Assembly (NCBI RefSeq): GCF_018145655.1
Contig: NZ_JAGSSY010000007.1
Coordinates: 1 to 51,962, forward strand
DNA length: 51,962 nucleotides
Direction: 5' to 3'
From: Campylobacter anatolicus
Lineage (GTDB): Bacteria; Campylobacterota; Campylobacteria; Campylobacterales; Campylobacteraceae
The notes under the pieces are model-generated. The model did no database searches and was not told where the DNA came from. It saw only the letters and a list, made by a program, of their open reading frames with translations. The stretch's first letter is position 1. Each line of letters opens with the position of its first letter. Of the stretch, positions 27,575-35,312 are shown piece after piece. A program made the position numbers and the translations under genes.

Positions 27575-27591
27575 CCCCGCCAAAGGCGGGG
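27575..27591 (+). terminator. Terminator after mfrABE
   Basis: A GC-rich 7-bp stem (CCCCGCC 27575-27581 with GGCGGGG 27585-27591) has an AAA loop and is followed by TTTT, a classical rho-independent terminator. Confidence 0.93.
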
Positions 27592-27742
27592 TTTTAAAAT
27601 TTTAACTAATAATTCATCAGGTATATAAACATATCTAGTTTTACCATTCTTAGGTGTTTGAATCATTCCTGTTCTAATTACTATAGTTTTATTAATTATG
27701 ATATAATCATCTTTAATATCTTGTTGAGTAAGGGGATATTCC
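27592..27742 (-). pseudogene. Tyrosine recombinase (phage integrase) fragment
   Basis: On the minus strand a frame of about 50 codons reads PLTQQDIKDDYIIINKT, then TPKNGKTRYVYIPDELL. This is the part of the tyrosine-recombinase catalytic domain just after the first arginine box (compare 'L..QDID...I.I.KT...TPKTKSS.R.IPIPD.L'). Both ends are missing: upstream there is a stop, and downstream the frame runs into the mfr terminator. It marks the left edge of a mobile relic inserted behind mfrE. Confidence 0.6.
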
Positions 27743-27816
27743 CTTACTTATTATTAAATTCAATAAATTTTCAACAAATTTAAATTATACTTTTTAAAAT
27801 TTTTAAAAGGCTACAT

Positions 27817-28244
27817 ATGAATATATTAGATGGACTAACTAATCTTAGTATTCTTACAAGAGTAAAGATAGAAAATGGAACATATCCTTTATTTATAATA
27901 GATAAAGAGCATTTTTTATACGTTCACGATAAGATAGCAACAGAGTATACATTAGCTACTTATGTAGCTTTAGTCTACTCTACTGAAAGAACTAAAAGTA
28001 TATACTATTAGATTCAACAGGTAAGGAGATTGATAGAACAAATTCATTTATATCTGAGTTTTTATTAATACCTATAAATACAGTAGTTAAAAGTTCTCAA
28101 CTATCAGACAGATTTAAAAAAATCTGTATAATACATTTACTAATGCTAGCCGCTATAGCTACTGTTAGTATCTCTATCTTTGTATACGGTTCGGTTTATT
28201 ATAGTGAATATTATGATACATTATATACACATATTGGTAAGTAA
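27817..28244 (+). pseudogene. Small membrane-protein gene split by a frameshift
   Basis: The first frame (27817-28011, 64 aa, MNILDGLTNLSILTR...) stops at TAG 28009-28011. Shifting one base at about 27995-28005 opens a frame that continues LLDSTGKEIDRTNSFISEF and ends with a membrane segment (IIHLLMLAAIATVSISIFVYG) and a short tail, stop TAA at 28242-28244. The joined protein would be about 142 aa: a soluble N-terminal part, then one C-terminal helix. RBS AAAAGG precedes the ATG. Not recognised; probably part of the phage or plasmid relic. A programmed frameshift is possible but no clear slippery site is visible. Confidence 0.5.
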
Positions 28245-28247
28245 AAC

Positions 28248-28275
28248 AGTTTGTGATACCACAGTATCACAAACT
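28248..28275. terminator. Bidirectional terminator
   Basis: A perfect 12-bp stem (AGTTTGTGATAC 28248-28259 with GTATCACAAACT 28264-28275) has a 4-nt loop. It sits between two convergent genes and contains the stop codon of the minus-strand 701-aa gene. Confidence 0.88.
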
Positions 28276-30372
28276 ATCCATATAGTTTTTAAAGGTCCTT
28301 ACAAACATTGGTGAACTATTCTTTTGTTTCTCTTTCTCTATTCTCTCCTGCTGTTCTGCTAACCAATTTTCATTAAGGATTTCGTTATAACTTTCCCTTA
28401 CTATTTTAGGGGTAATACGAGGTAACATATAAGTATTAGTTAAATCCTGCTTCCCATCTGGGCTTTTAATAGGAGCTATCTCGTAAGATTTTAACAAAGG
28501 ATTATCATTATTTATATTTAGCTTTTTCATAGCTCTTTGTATAACTTGAAATTTCGTTTTTAAATTTTGTCTATCTGTATGACTTAACTTCTCATCATCT
28601 AATTTTTTAACTATTTTAGCAAACTCAATATTATCAGGGTCTTCTATCATAGCTGTAAGAGTATCTCTAAGATTTTTATTATAAGTTATATCTACCCCAG
28701 GAAATAGTGTGTTAAAAAGACTAATACAAGCCTTAGCCTTTGCACTATATAAGATTTTACCTATTCTTTGATTTGCATTTCCTTTTTCCTCATCATCCCC
28801 ATCAATTTCATAACCCTTTCTAAGCTGTTCTAGTGTTGCTGTAAAATCATCTCCTTGTGCGTTAGGATTAAGAGTGTATCTGGTTTCCATTTGGTTCATA
28901 AGTATTTCAGGATTTTTATAAGTTTTAAAATATTCCTCAGCAGATATCGCTTTACCATTAGAGTCTGTATAATTACTAATACTACCATTATACATTCCAT
29001 CTTTTTTTATACGGTGCTTGATCTCTCTGTAACGATTTCCTGATATATTATCAATCATTTTAACATCTGTAGGGATAATGTATTCACCTGTAGTAGGGTC
29101 TTGTTTATAAAGTATTACATTTCCCTTATTGACACTATCTAAAAAGACCTGTTTGTTTAATCCATTATATTTTATTGTAAATTCCCTATCAGGTAATGTT
29201 TGAGCATCTTTAACAATTGCATTAGTTACAGCTTCATTGGGTTGTAAAGATAGATCAAACTCTTTTTTTAAGAACTGACTATATATTGTATATTCAGTAT
29301 CGTCTAGCTCTTTGTTCTTGTGTAACATATCTAAAATCTCTTGATTAACTCTAGGAGCACCTGGAGCACTTGTAGCTGTAGGAGTTCCATTGTCATAGAA
29401 AGATTTAGAAGACTTAGCCAAACTCGCAGAAGCATCTGTATTGCTTTTATTACTTGAGCTAGTGCTTTGGCTATTTGAAGTAGTGTTACTATTACTATTA
29501 CTACTGTTACTACTATTGCTATTACTTGAACCATTAGAACCTAGGAGAGAGTTCATTTCTGCTGTCATCTCTTCAGGATATTTAAATTTACCATCTCTAT
29601 AAACACCACCAGAATTTAGTAAAGCGTGTATCTCAGGTTCTGACTTTCCTGTCTTTTCTGACATATGCTTGAACATCTCTTTACGCTCTTTTATCTGATC
29701 TTCAGCTTGATCAGCAACCAAGCTCTCTTTTCTAGCAGTAGCATTCTCCTTAGCTGTAGTAGCCTTATTCAAAGCCATACTAGAATTATGAACCTCATCT
29801 GATTTATCAAAAGCATATTCAAAGTAACTTTTGCCTATCTTTTGTTCTAAACCTAACAGATCATCCCACTGTTTTTGTTTACTCTTAAGATCAAGCAGAC
29901 CAAGAGCATTAGCAGCTCTTTGGTATGCCTCCTCATTAAGTTGCTTTGCTCTTTGCTCTTTCCACTGATTCATTTTAGCTTTAGCTAAACTATAACTATT
30001 GTTTAAATCACGCTCTTTTTGAGCTATTATCTCAAGATTTTTTAGATATTTTAAAGAATTTTCTAATTTACCAAATTCAAAATCTCTAATTTTTTCATAT
30101 CTTTTAGCATCATCAGCTATAGTTGTTATCCTTGTTAAATCTGGGTAATCCAGAGCAGATGAATTAGCCTTATAAGCATTTTTAATGTAATTTTGTGTAG
30201 CTAAAGCTTTTTCTATATTATTAAGCCTTCTAGCTCTATTAAAGTCTTGCTCTGTGCTAGCAAATAACTCATTAGCCTCTTCATTAGCTATATACTCTGA
30301 AGAGGTAAATCTTTTATTAATGTCAGCATTACGAGCATTAAGTCTTTTTAAAATCTCGTCTAAAGTTTCCAA
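28267..30372 (-). CDS. Large phage-like orphan protein of unknown function
   Basis: 701 aa, intact, no signal peptide or membrane segments. The N-terminal 270 residues are charged and helical, with coiled-coil-like stretches. A Ser/Asn-rich low-complexity linker covers about 280-330. The rest (345-701) is globular, with EYTIYSQFLKKEF and KYNGLNKQVFLDSVNKGNVILYKQDPTTGEYIIPTD. It resembles large internal or structural proteins of bacteriophages in layout only; I find no named domain. It lies between an integrase fragment and a small membrane peptide, inside a mobile relic. RBS AAGGAG is present just before the ATG on the minus strand. Its length without any stop, next to decayed genes, suggests recent arrival or selection. 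Confidence 0.7.
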   Translation of the reverse strand: METLDEILKRLNARNADINKRFTSSEYIANEEANELFASTEQDFNRARRLNNIEKALATQNYIKNAYKANSSALDYPDLTRITTIADDAKRYEKIRDFEFGKLENSLKYLKNLEIIAQKERDLNNSYSLAKAKMNQWKEQRAKQLNEEAYQRAANALGLLDLKSKQKQWDDLLGLEQKIGKSYFEYAFDKSDEVHNSSMALNKATTAKENATARKESLVADQAEDQIKERKEMFKHMSEKTGKSEPEIHALLNSGGVYRDGKFKYPEEMTAEMNSLLGSNGSSNSNSSNSSNSNSNTTSNSQSTSSSNKSNTDASASLAKSSKSFYDNGTPTATSAPGAPRVNQEILDMLHKNKELDDTEYTIYSQFLKKEFDLSLQPNEAVTNAIVKDAQTLPDREFTIKYNGLNKQVFLDSVNKGNVILYKQDPTTGEYIIPTDVKMIDNISGNRYREIKHRIKKDGMYNGSISNYTDSNGKAISAEEYFKTYKNPEILMNQMETRYTLNPNAQGDDFTATLEQLRKGYEIDGDDEEKGNANQRIGKILYSAKAKACISLFNTLFPGVDITYNKNLRDTLTAMIEDPDNIEFAKIVKKLDDEKLSHTDRQNLKTKFQVIQRAMKKLNINNDNPLLKSYEIAPIKSPDGKQDLTNTYMLPRITPKIVRESYNEILNENWLAEQQERIEKEKQKNSSPMFVRTFKNYMDSL

Positions 30373-30545
30373 ATTTTCTCCTTATAATAACTTAAATTTT
30401 AAGTTATTATAACAGTAAAATAAGGTAGAATTTAGCTATAAGCGTTAGATGAAGTTTTAAAGCTGTTTAATCAGTATTTAAAAATTTTCTTTCTAAGTAT
30501 ATTGTTATAGGATTTTTATAGTAAAAATTAAAAAAAGGTGTATAA

Positions 30546-30698
30546 ATGAAGTATTTTATAGGGGCTATATTAGGAATATTTTTAGCAGGTTACTTTGTGG
30601 CTTCTCATATATCTAACTCTACAGCAGATATAGTTGTATTAATCTTAGGAGCATTGCTTGGTATAATTGTAGTCAGGTCTTTATCTAAAAGGGGTTAA
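30546..30698 (+). CDS. 50-aa membrane peptide
   Basis: Short frame starting MKYFIGAILGIFLAGYF with two hydrophobic helices (about 2-20 and 25-43) and a basic tail RSLSKRG. AAAGG lies 9 nt before the ATG. Size and shape fit small phage or toxin-like membrane peptides, but there is no recognisable family. It is next to the 701-aa orphan gene, transcribed the other way. Confidence 0.5.
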   Translation: MKYFIGAILGIFLAGYFVASHISNSTADIVVLILGALLGIIVVRSLSKRG

Positions 30699-30729
30699 AA
30701 GGTTAAAAAGCATTTTAATTTATACCTAG

Positions 30730-30850
30730 ATATAAATGTGCCAAAAGTGTGCCAAACATCAGACATTTTAATCAATATGAAAAATGTCATACTCATTAAA
30801 AAGCCTGTATTTTAGGGATAAAGACACTCTAATAGTTTTATTTATATTTT
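30730..30850 (+). repeat. Dispersed repeat, copy B
   Basis: Second copy of the repeat at 9683-9792, same orientation. It carries an extra 11-nt duplication (AAAAGTGTGCC) after ATGTGCC. A perfect 8-bp inverted repeat (GACATTTT with AAAATGTC) can form a hairpin. Translated in one frame both copies read VP-IR-FN-Y-KCHTH then stop, so a decayed coding origin is possible. Confidence 0.75.
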
Positions 30851-31392
30851 GGTTAATACATTTTTGCTAATAAATTTTACCATAACAACTCATCATACCT
30901 CTTGCAAATATTTGTAGACAAAAAATATCATAATATACGCTTGTGCAGAGCTTTTAAATTTATACGCTGACGAGGTTGCATATTAGAATGGATAATTACT
31001 TTAAGTAGCTTATGGGCATTGTGATTGAAGTTTTAGTGGCAGGATAGTTGACATAACTGAGTTAAATTTAGCTACAAATAAAGCGATATAATGACGACTT
31101 GAACGCCATAAGATAGCTGGTATATTTAAGCTAAGATATTTCATTATAAACTTTTGCATCTAAAACCTACATTCATATGATGCTAGGATACCAACTACAA
31201 TACTAATCTAATCTACAAAAAAAGGTGGCTAGCTCTTTAAATTTTTACAAACTGCGTTTTATCTCTTATATTTACATCACTATTTTAAAGCCAAATGTTA
31301 CATAATAGTGTTTTGTATTTATTGCTTATTTTATTGCTTTTGCAGATTTAGCTAAAAGTGTGTATTTCGTGAATTTAAAGATGTTTTTAAAT
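30851..31392. other. Non-coding or decayed stretch after repeat copy B
   Basis: 540 nt with no open frame of note. Fragments in mixed frames on the plus strand near 30960-31070 (DEVAY, then SGRIVDIT-like) faintly recall an MFS transporter loop. The match is too weak to call. Confidence 0.3.
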
Positions 31393-31887
31393 TTATTTAA
31401 CCCTTTTACCAAGTATTACAACACTTTTTAGCTCTCCATCTATATCGCACACATCTGGCAGTTCACCCCAGTCTTCAAAGCCAAATTTATGAAATAAATT
31501 TATGCTAGGTTTGTTGTGTTTAAAGATAACGGCGATGACGTTTTTTAGCCCAAGTGATGGAGCGAGTGAGAGCATAGTGGTTAAAAACTTTGCCCCAACG
31601 CCCTTACCACGTGCATTATGGCTGACATATAAGCTGATTTCTGCACTTATATCATACGCTGCACGTGCAATATAATCACTAAAACTACACCACGCTACGA
31701 TCTCACCGTCATCACGCATGACATAAAGTGGTCTGTTGCCCTTGTGCGCGTAAAACCACGGTTCACGCTGCTCTACACTTACCGGTGTTAGGTCGGCAGT
31801 AGAGGTGTGGGCTGGTATAGTTGAGTTATAAATTTCTACTATTTTAGGTAGGTCTTCACGCTTTGCAAGGACTATCTCAAGGCTCAT
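31393..31887 (-). CDS. GNAT acetyltransferase, phosphinothricin-acetyltransferase-like
   Basis: 164-aa GNAT enzyme of the Pat/YwnH/MddA group. It starts with LAKREDLPKIVEIYNSTI and has the acetyl-CoA loop ARGKGVGAKFLTTML near 92-106 plus HKPSINLFHKFGFEDWGELPDV near the end. Family members acetylate amino-acid analogues or methionine derivatives. ATG overlaps the stop of the M48 gene (ATGA, 31884-31887), so it is the last gene of a three-gene operon. Substrate unknown. Confidence 0.85.
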   Translation of the reverse strand: MSLEIVLAKREDLPKIVEIYNSTIPAHTSTADLTPVSVEQREPWFYAHKGNRPLYVMRDDGEIVAWCSFSDYIARAAYDISAEISLYVSHNARGKGVGAKFLTTMLSLAPSLGLKNVIAVIFKHNKPSINLFHKFGFEDWGELPDVCDIDGELKSVVILGKRVK

Positions 31888-32705
31888 TTTAATGTCTTTG
31901 TATTATTTATAGCAGCGATATAAAGTGGTTCAACTTTTTTAGCAATGACTTTTAGATCGGCTATTCGAGAGGTATTTGATGGGTGGGTGCTTAGTATCTC
32001 TATGGGTGCCGAGCTTGAAAATTTACTCATCTTCTCCCACACTTTGATCGCCTCATTTGGGTCATACCCCGCACGTGCCATTAGCTCTGTACCGATGTGA
32101 TCGGCTTCTGTTTCGTGTGAGCGTGAAAATGGCAGACTTATGGTGTATTGCGTGGCCAAATTTAATAAATTTGCTCCACTGCTACCAAGTCCTACTACCT
32201 CGCTAATAGCAAAAATCCCAATGTTTTTGACTTGATCATGACTAGCTTGTTCTCGGCTGTGTTCTCTTAGTGCGTGAGCGATCTCGTGCCCCATCACAGC
32301 GGCTATTTGAGCATCGTTTAAGGCTAGTTTGTTGATAAGTCCGCTATAAACGACTATCTTGCCACCCGGCATACACCATGCATTTAGCGTAGCTTCGTTT
32401 ATGACATTTGTTTGCCACGCCCATTTTAGAGCATCTTCTCTAAACACAGGAGTTTGTGCGATGAGCCTTGCAGCGATTGCTCGCACACGTTTTGTTAGTA
32501 TGGGATCAATGTTTAAAGCACCCTTGCTTTTAGCGGTTGATAGTGCCTTTACGTAGGCTTGTGCAGCACTTTGATTCATCGTTTCTGCTGAGATTAGCAG
32601 TAGTTGTCTGCGGTCAGCTCCTACGACACCAGAGTTTGTTGTGCTAGTGAAGCAACCTGTGAAAATGACTGCTATGAGTGTTAAAAATGCTAAAATTTTT
32701 CTCAT
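31884..32705 (-). CDS. M48-family metallopeptidase lipoprotein
   Basis: 273-aa predicted lipoprotein: a signal peptide ending VIFTGC (Cys18), then an M48 zinc peptidase domain. The HExxH motif is MGHEIAHALREHSREQ near 142-157 and the third ligand is in HETEADHIGTELMARAGYDP near 202-221. Relatives (BepA/LoiP/YggG type) handle outer-membrane protein quality control. It is coupled by 4-nt overlaps to the SbmA-like gene before it and the GNAT gene after it. Confidence 0.9.
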   Translation of the reverse strand: MRKILAFLTLIAVIFTGCFTSTTNSGVVGADRRQLLLISAETMNQSAAQAYVKALSTAKSKGALNIDPILTKRVRAIAARLIAQTPVFREDALKWAWQTNVINEATLNAWCMPGGKIVVYSGLINKLALNDAQIAAVMGHEIAHALREHSREQASHDQVKNIGIFAISEVVGLGSSGANLLNLATQYTISLPFSRSHETEADHIGTELMARAGYDPNEAIKVWEKMSKFSSSAPIEILSTHPSNTSRIADLKVIAKKVEPLYIAAINNTKTLK

Positions 32706-33679
32706 AATTTCTCCCTTTTATAGCCTATATTATACTCAAATTCATACAAACGTTTGTAGATTGAACGTAGCTCGGTTATAGTAGTCCAATTATCTATAAA
32801 TACGCTAAAACTCTCGCGAACTTGCGAAAATGCGTTACTAACTTGTACTAAAATACCAAGCGTTATAACGCCTGTAAATAATCCACTACCCATTATCGCA
32901 TATGGCACGATGACTAAAATTTGTGAAAACGATATGAGCCAGATATTAAAATAGCCGTAGTGCAAAAATAGGCGATAATAATTAAATTTAAGCCCTGTAA
33001 AAAGCTCAATGATAGTCTCGCGACTAGCGTAGTTTTTCTTATCCTCTTCAGCAAAGACTAGCTCCTTACGAAAGGCGGCTTCAACTTTTTGGTTATTATA
33101 CTCAAGGTGTGGTAGCATAATGCCTACAAACCACGATATAATAAGCCCACCTATGCTAATACCAAGTGCAATCCACACAAGTGAGCCGGGGATTTCTTTA
33201 AGATATGGCAGATCAACTTTGCTACTAAGCCCCCAAAGCACTGGCACAAATGCTACAAGCGTCATAATCGCCCTAAGCACTTGTACGCCGAGACTTTCCA
33301 TTATCTTTGCGAAGCGATAGACGTCCTCTTGGATACGTTGCGAACTACCCTCTATATCACGCTCACAACGTTGCCAGAAGCCAAGATATTCAAAGGTCAT
33401 CGCCTCTCTCCAGCGAAATATCCAGTGACTAGCAAAAAATGATATAACCATATACGTTATGACATAGGGCATAGCGATGTAGATAAAATTTAAAATCTCA
33501 TGCCAAAACTCATCAACGCTGTGGTCTTTGATATTTTGCATAATGTCATAAAAGCTCTTATACCAGTCGTTTATGCGGACATTTAGGTGTGTTTGATAGA
33601 TAAGTAAAGCGACAATAAACATCAATCCACCATATGCCCAAAACGCCCAGCGACGAGAGTGAAAAAATGATGAAAACAT
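32702..33679 (-). CDS. SbmA/BacA-like peptide transporter
   Basis: 325-aa inner-membrane protein of the SbmA/BacA-like family. It has about six membrane helices, the family sequences NDWYKSFYDIMQ near 37-48 and HWIFRWREAMTFEYLGFW near 88-105, EGSSQRIQEDVYRFA and a C-terminal FIDNWTTITELRSIYKRLYEFE. E. coli SbmA imports peptide antibiotics with the proton gradient; BacA has a similar role in symbionts and pathogens. This protein is about 80 residues shorter than E. coli SbmA. First gene of the operon. Confidence 0.88.
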   Translation of the reverse strand: MFSSFFHSRRWAFWAYGGLMFIVALLIYQTHLNVRINDWYKSFYDIMQNIKDHSVDEFWHEILNFIYIAMPYVITYMVISFFASHWIFRWREAMTFEYLGFWQRCERDIEGSSQRIQEDVYRFAKIMESLGVQVLRAIMTLVAFVPVLWGLSSKVDLPYLKEIPGSLVWIALGISIGGLIISWFVGIMLPHLEYNNQKVEAAFRKELVFAEEDKKNYASRETIIELFTGLKFNYYRLFLHYGYFNIWLISFSQILVIVPYAIMGSGLFTGVITLGILVQVSNAFSQVRESFSVFIDNWTTITELRSIYKRLYEFEYNIGYKREKL

Positions 33680-33867
33680 ATAAAACCTTAAAATTTTTGG
33701 CTGATTATAACAAATTTATTTAAAGCAAAATAGAAAAATTATTAATTTTTTAGACTTAATCACAACCTTATGGAACATTTTAAACACTTGAAAAACTATT
33801 TTTACAATATTAATTAAAAATTTAAACCTATCTTATAAGATTTCACAAATTTTAAAAAGGAAAAAGT

Positions 33868-34323
33868 ATGAAAAAATTTGCTTTTCTAGCAGTTGCGGTT
33901 AGTGCCTTTACACTCTCATCATTTGGCTCAAGCCTAATTGAAGTATACAAATCACCTACTTGCGGTTGTTGCACGTCTTGGGGTAAAATAATGCAGAAAA
34001 ATGGCTTTGAGACAAAGGATATAAAAACCAATGATGTCGTCGCAGTAAAAAATAAATTTAAAGTTCCACTTGAACTTTCAAGTTGCCATACAGCTATCAT
34101 CGACGGATATGTCTTTGAAGGACATGTGCCACCTGATGAAGTGAAGCGTTTTTTAGAGCTAAAGCCAGCTGGGGCTATCGGTATAAGTGTGCCTGGTATG
34201 CCACTTGAAAGTCCGGGTATGGAACAAGGCGGTGTGCCAGAGCAATACGACGTGATACTTTTTAAAACTGATGGTACACAAGAAATTTTTGCAACCTATA
34301 TAGCTAATACAAAAATAAGATAA
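33868..34323 (+). CDS. DUF411 family periplasmic metal-binding protein
   Basis: 151-aa exported protein. A signal peptide covers about 1-22. The DUF411 motif YKSPTCGCCTSWGKIM follows (Cys pair CGCC near 34-37), then SSCHTAIIDGYVFEGHVPPDEV near 72-91 and GISVPGMPLESPGME near 106-120. Family proteins sit beside copper-resistance genes and are thought to bind copper or other metals; that role is inferred. RBS AAAAAGGAAA precedes the ATG. A 12-bp palindrome (ATCTTATAAGAT, 33830-33841) lies just upstream. It has its own terminator, so it is separate from the haem cluster. Confidence 0.88.
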   Translation: MKKFAFLAVAVSAFTLSSFGSSLIEVYKSPTCGCCTSWGKIMQKNGFETKDIKTNDVVAVKNKFKVPLELSSCHTAIIDGYVFEGHVPPDEVKRFLELKPAGAIGISVPGMPLESPGMEQGGVPEQYDVILFKTDGTQEIFATYIANTKIR

Positions 34324-34335
34324 AGTATCTCTCTA

Positions 34336-34368
34336 ATTTTGCTATAAATTTAAATTTTATAGCAAAAT
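34336..34368 (+). terminator. Terminator after the DUF411 gene
   Basis: A perfect 13-bp stem (34336-34348 with 34356-34368, core TTTTGCTATAAA) has a 7-nt loop. It lies 12 nt after the stop codon. Confidence 0.75.
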
Positions 34369-34404
34369 ATAATAAATTATTAACAATATTTACTAAATAT
34401 TTAG

Positions 34405-34452
34405 TATAATTGCATATTATCATACTAAAATCAATAATGATTATTATAAATT
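34405..34452 (+). promoter_or_regulatory. Promoter and probable Fur box of the haem cluster
   Basis: TATAAT at 34405-34410 is followed about 20 nt later by AATAATGATTATTATAA (34433-34449), a close match to the Fur consensus (GATAATGATAATCATTATC). Iron-loaded Fur bound here would block transcription of hugZ and possibly the transporter genes. The RBS AGGAGGG lies 30 nt downstream. Confidence 0.7.
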
Positions 34453-34479
34453 TAATTATTAAAACAACAGGAGGGATAA

Positions 34480-35268
34480 ATGGACGCACAAAAAAGAGCG
34501 ATTGATCATATGAACGCTGATCATAGCGATATAGTTGAGGTGTTTTGCAAAGTATTTGGTAAATTTGAAAATCCAACAAATGTAAAACTAGTAGGCATAA
34601 ACGAAGATGGTATGCAGATAGTTTGCGATCAGGGCGAGATATATGTGCCATTTTTGCAAAAAGCAAATTTAAATGGCGAAGGCTTTAGAAACGAGATCAT
34701 TGCACTTTACTCAAAGATAAAAATGGATCAAAAAGCTGTTAAACACTCAGAAGGCATGAATCATAATCACAGTAACGATAAAAAGACAGATGAGCTTGCA
34801 AATTTTATCGATAGTTTAAAGACGCTAAGTATATCAAGTATAAATTCAGAAGGTTTTTGCGTTAGCTCGTATGCGCCTTTTATTAGAGAGGATGATGAGG
34901 TTTATTTTTATACAAGTGCGGTAGCAGAGCATTATCATTCAATAAAAGCTAATCCAGATAGAGTCTCACTTATGTTTATAGAAGATGAGAAAGATGCAAA
35001 AACTATACTTGCTAGAAAGCGTTTAAGCTCGAGATGCTTGATAAAATTTATTACTGATGAGGGGCAAAGAGATGCGATATTTGACAAACTCGCCGATAAA
35101 AATCCAAATGAGACTTCGATAGCCGATCTAAAAAATATGAAAGATTTTCATATCATTCGTGCAACGCTAACGAGTGGTCGATATGTCAAGGGATTTGCTG
35201 CCGCTTATAATACAAATGGGTTAGAAGTACAGGCTTTGCAAGATCAGTATCCACATACAAAAAGATAA
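34480..35268 (+). CDS. hugZ: HugZ-family haem oxygenase
   Basis: 262-aa haem-degrading enzyme of the HugZ/ChuZ family (split-barrel flavin-reductase-like fold). The N-terminal DUF2470-type part has AIDHMNADHSDIVEVF (8-23). The split-barrel domain starts around 107 with DELANFIDSLKTLSISSINSEGFCVSSYAPF. The C terminus has HIIRATLTSGRYVKGFAAAYN and a histidine at 259 (YPHTKR); in H. pylori HugZ a C-terminal histidine binds the haem iron. It opens haem with O2 to free iron. A strong RBS (AGGAGGG) and an upstream Fur-like box point to iron control. Confidence 0.9.
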   Translation: MDAQKRAIDHMNADHSDIVEVFCKVFGKFENPTNVKLVGINEDGMQIVCDQGEIYVPFLQKANLNGEGFRNEIIALYSKIKMDQKAVKHSEGMNHNHSNDKKTDELANFIDSLKTLSISSINSEGFCVSSYAPFIREDDEVYFYTSAVAEHYHSIKANPDRVSLMFIEDEKDAKTILARKRLSSRCLIKFITDEGQRDAIFDKLADKNPNETSIADLKNMKDFHIIRATLTSGRYVKGFAAAYNTNGLEVQALQDQYPHTKR

Positions 35269-35272
35269 TCAC

Positions 35273-35293
35273 AAGAGCCTATTTTAGGCTCTT
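35273..35293 (+). terminator. Terminator or attenuator between hugZ and the transporter
   Basis: A perfect 9-bp stem (AAGAGCCTA 35273-35281 with TAGGCTCTT 35285-35293) has a TTT loop and is followed by TAAATTTAAA. It lies 5 nt after hugZ and 20 nt before the permease gene, so it may lower rather than end transcription. Confidence 0.75.
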
Positions 35294-35312
35294 TAAATTT
35301 AAAGCAAAATAT

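Noticed and set aside
9683-30850. The two repeats as attL/attR of one 21-kb island
   Set aside because: The DNA between them is mostly core genes (proBAC, pycA, moaC, mfrABE), so a single excisable island is unlikely.
30950-31090. Fragments recalling an MFS transporter loop
   Set aside because: The match needs several frame changes and few residues agree.
34304-34666. 120-aa minus-strand open frame over the haem promoter
   Set aside because: Covers a terminator, a Fur-like box and the start of hugZ; composition is AT-driven.
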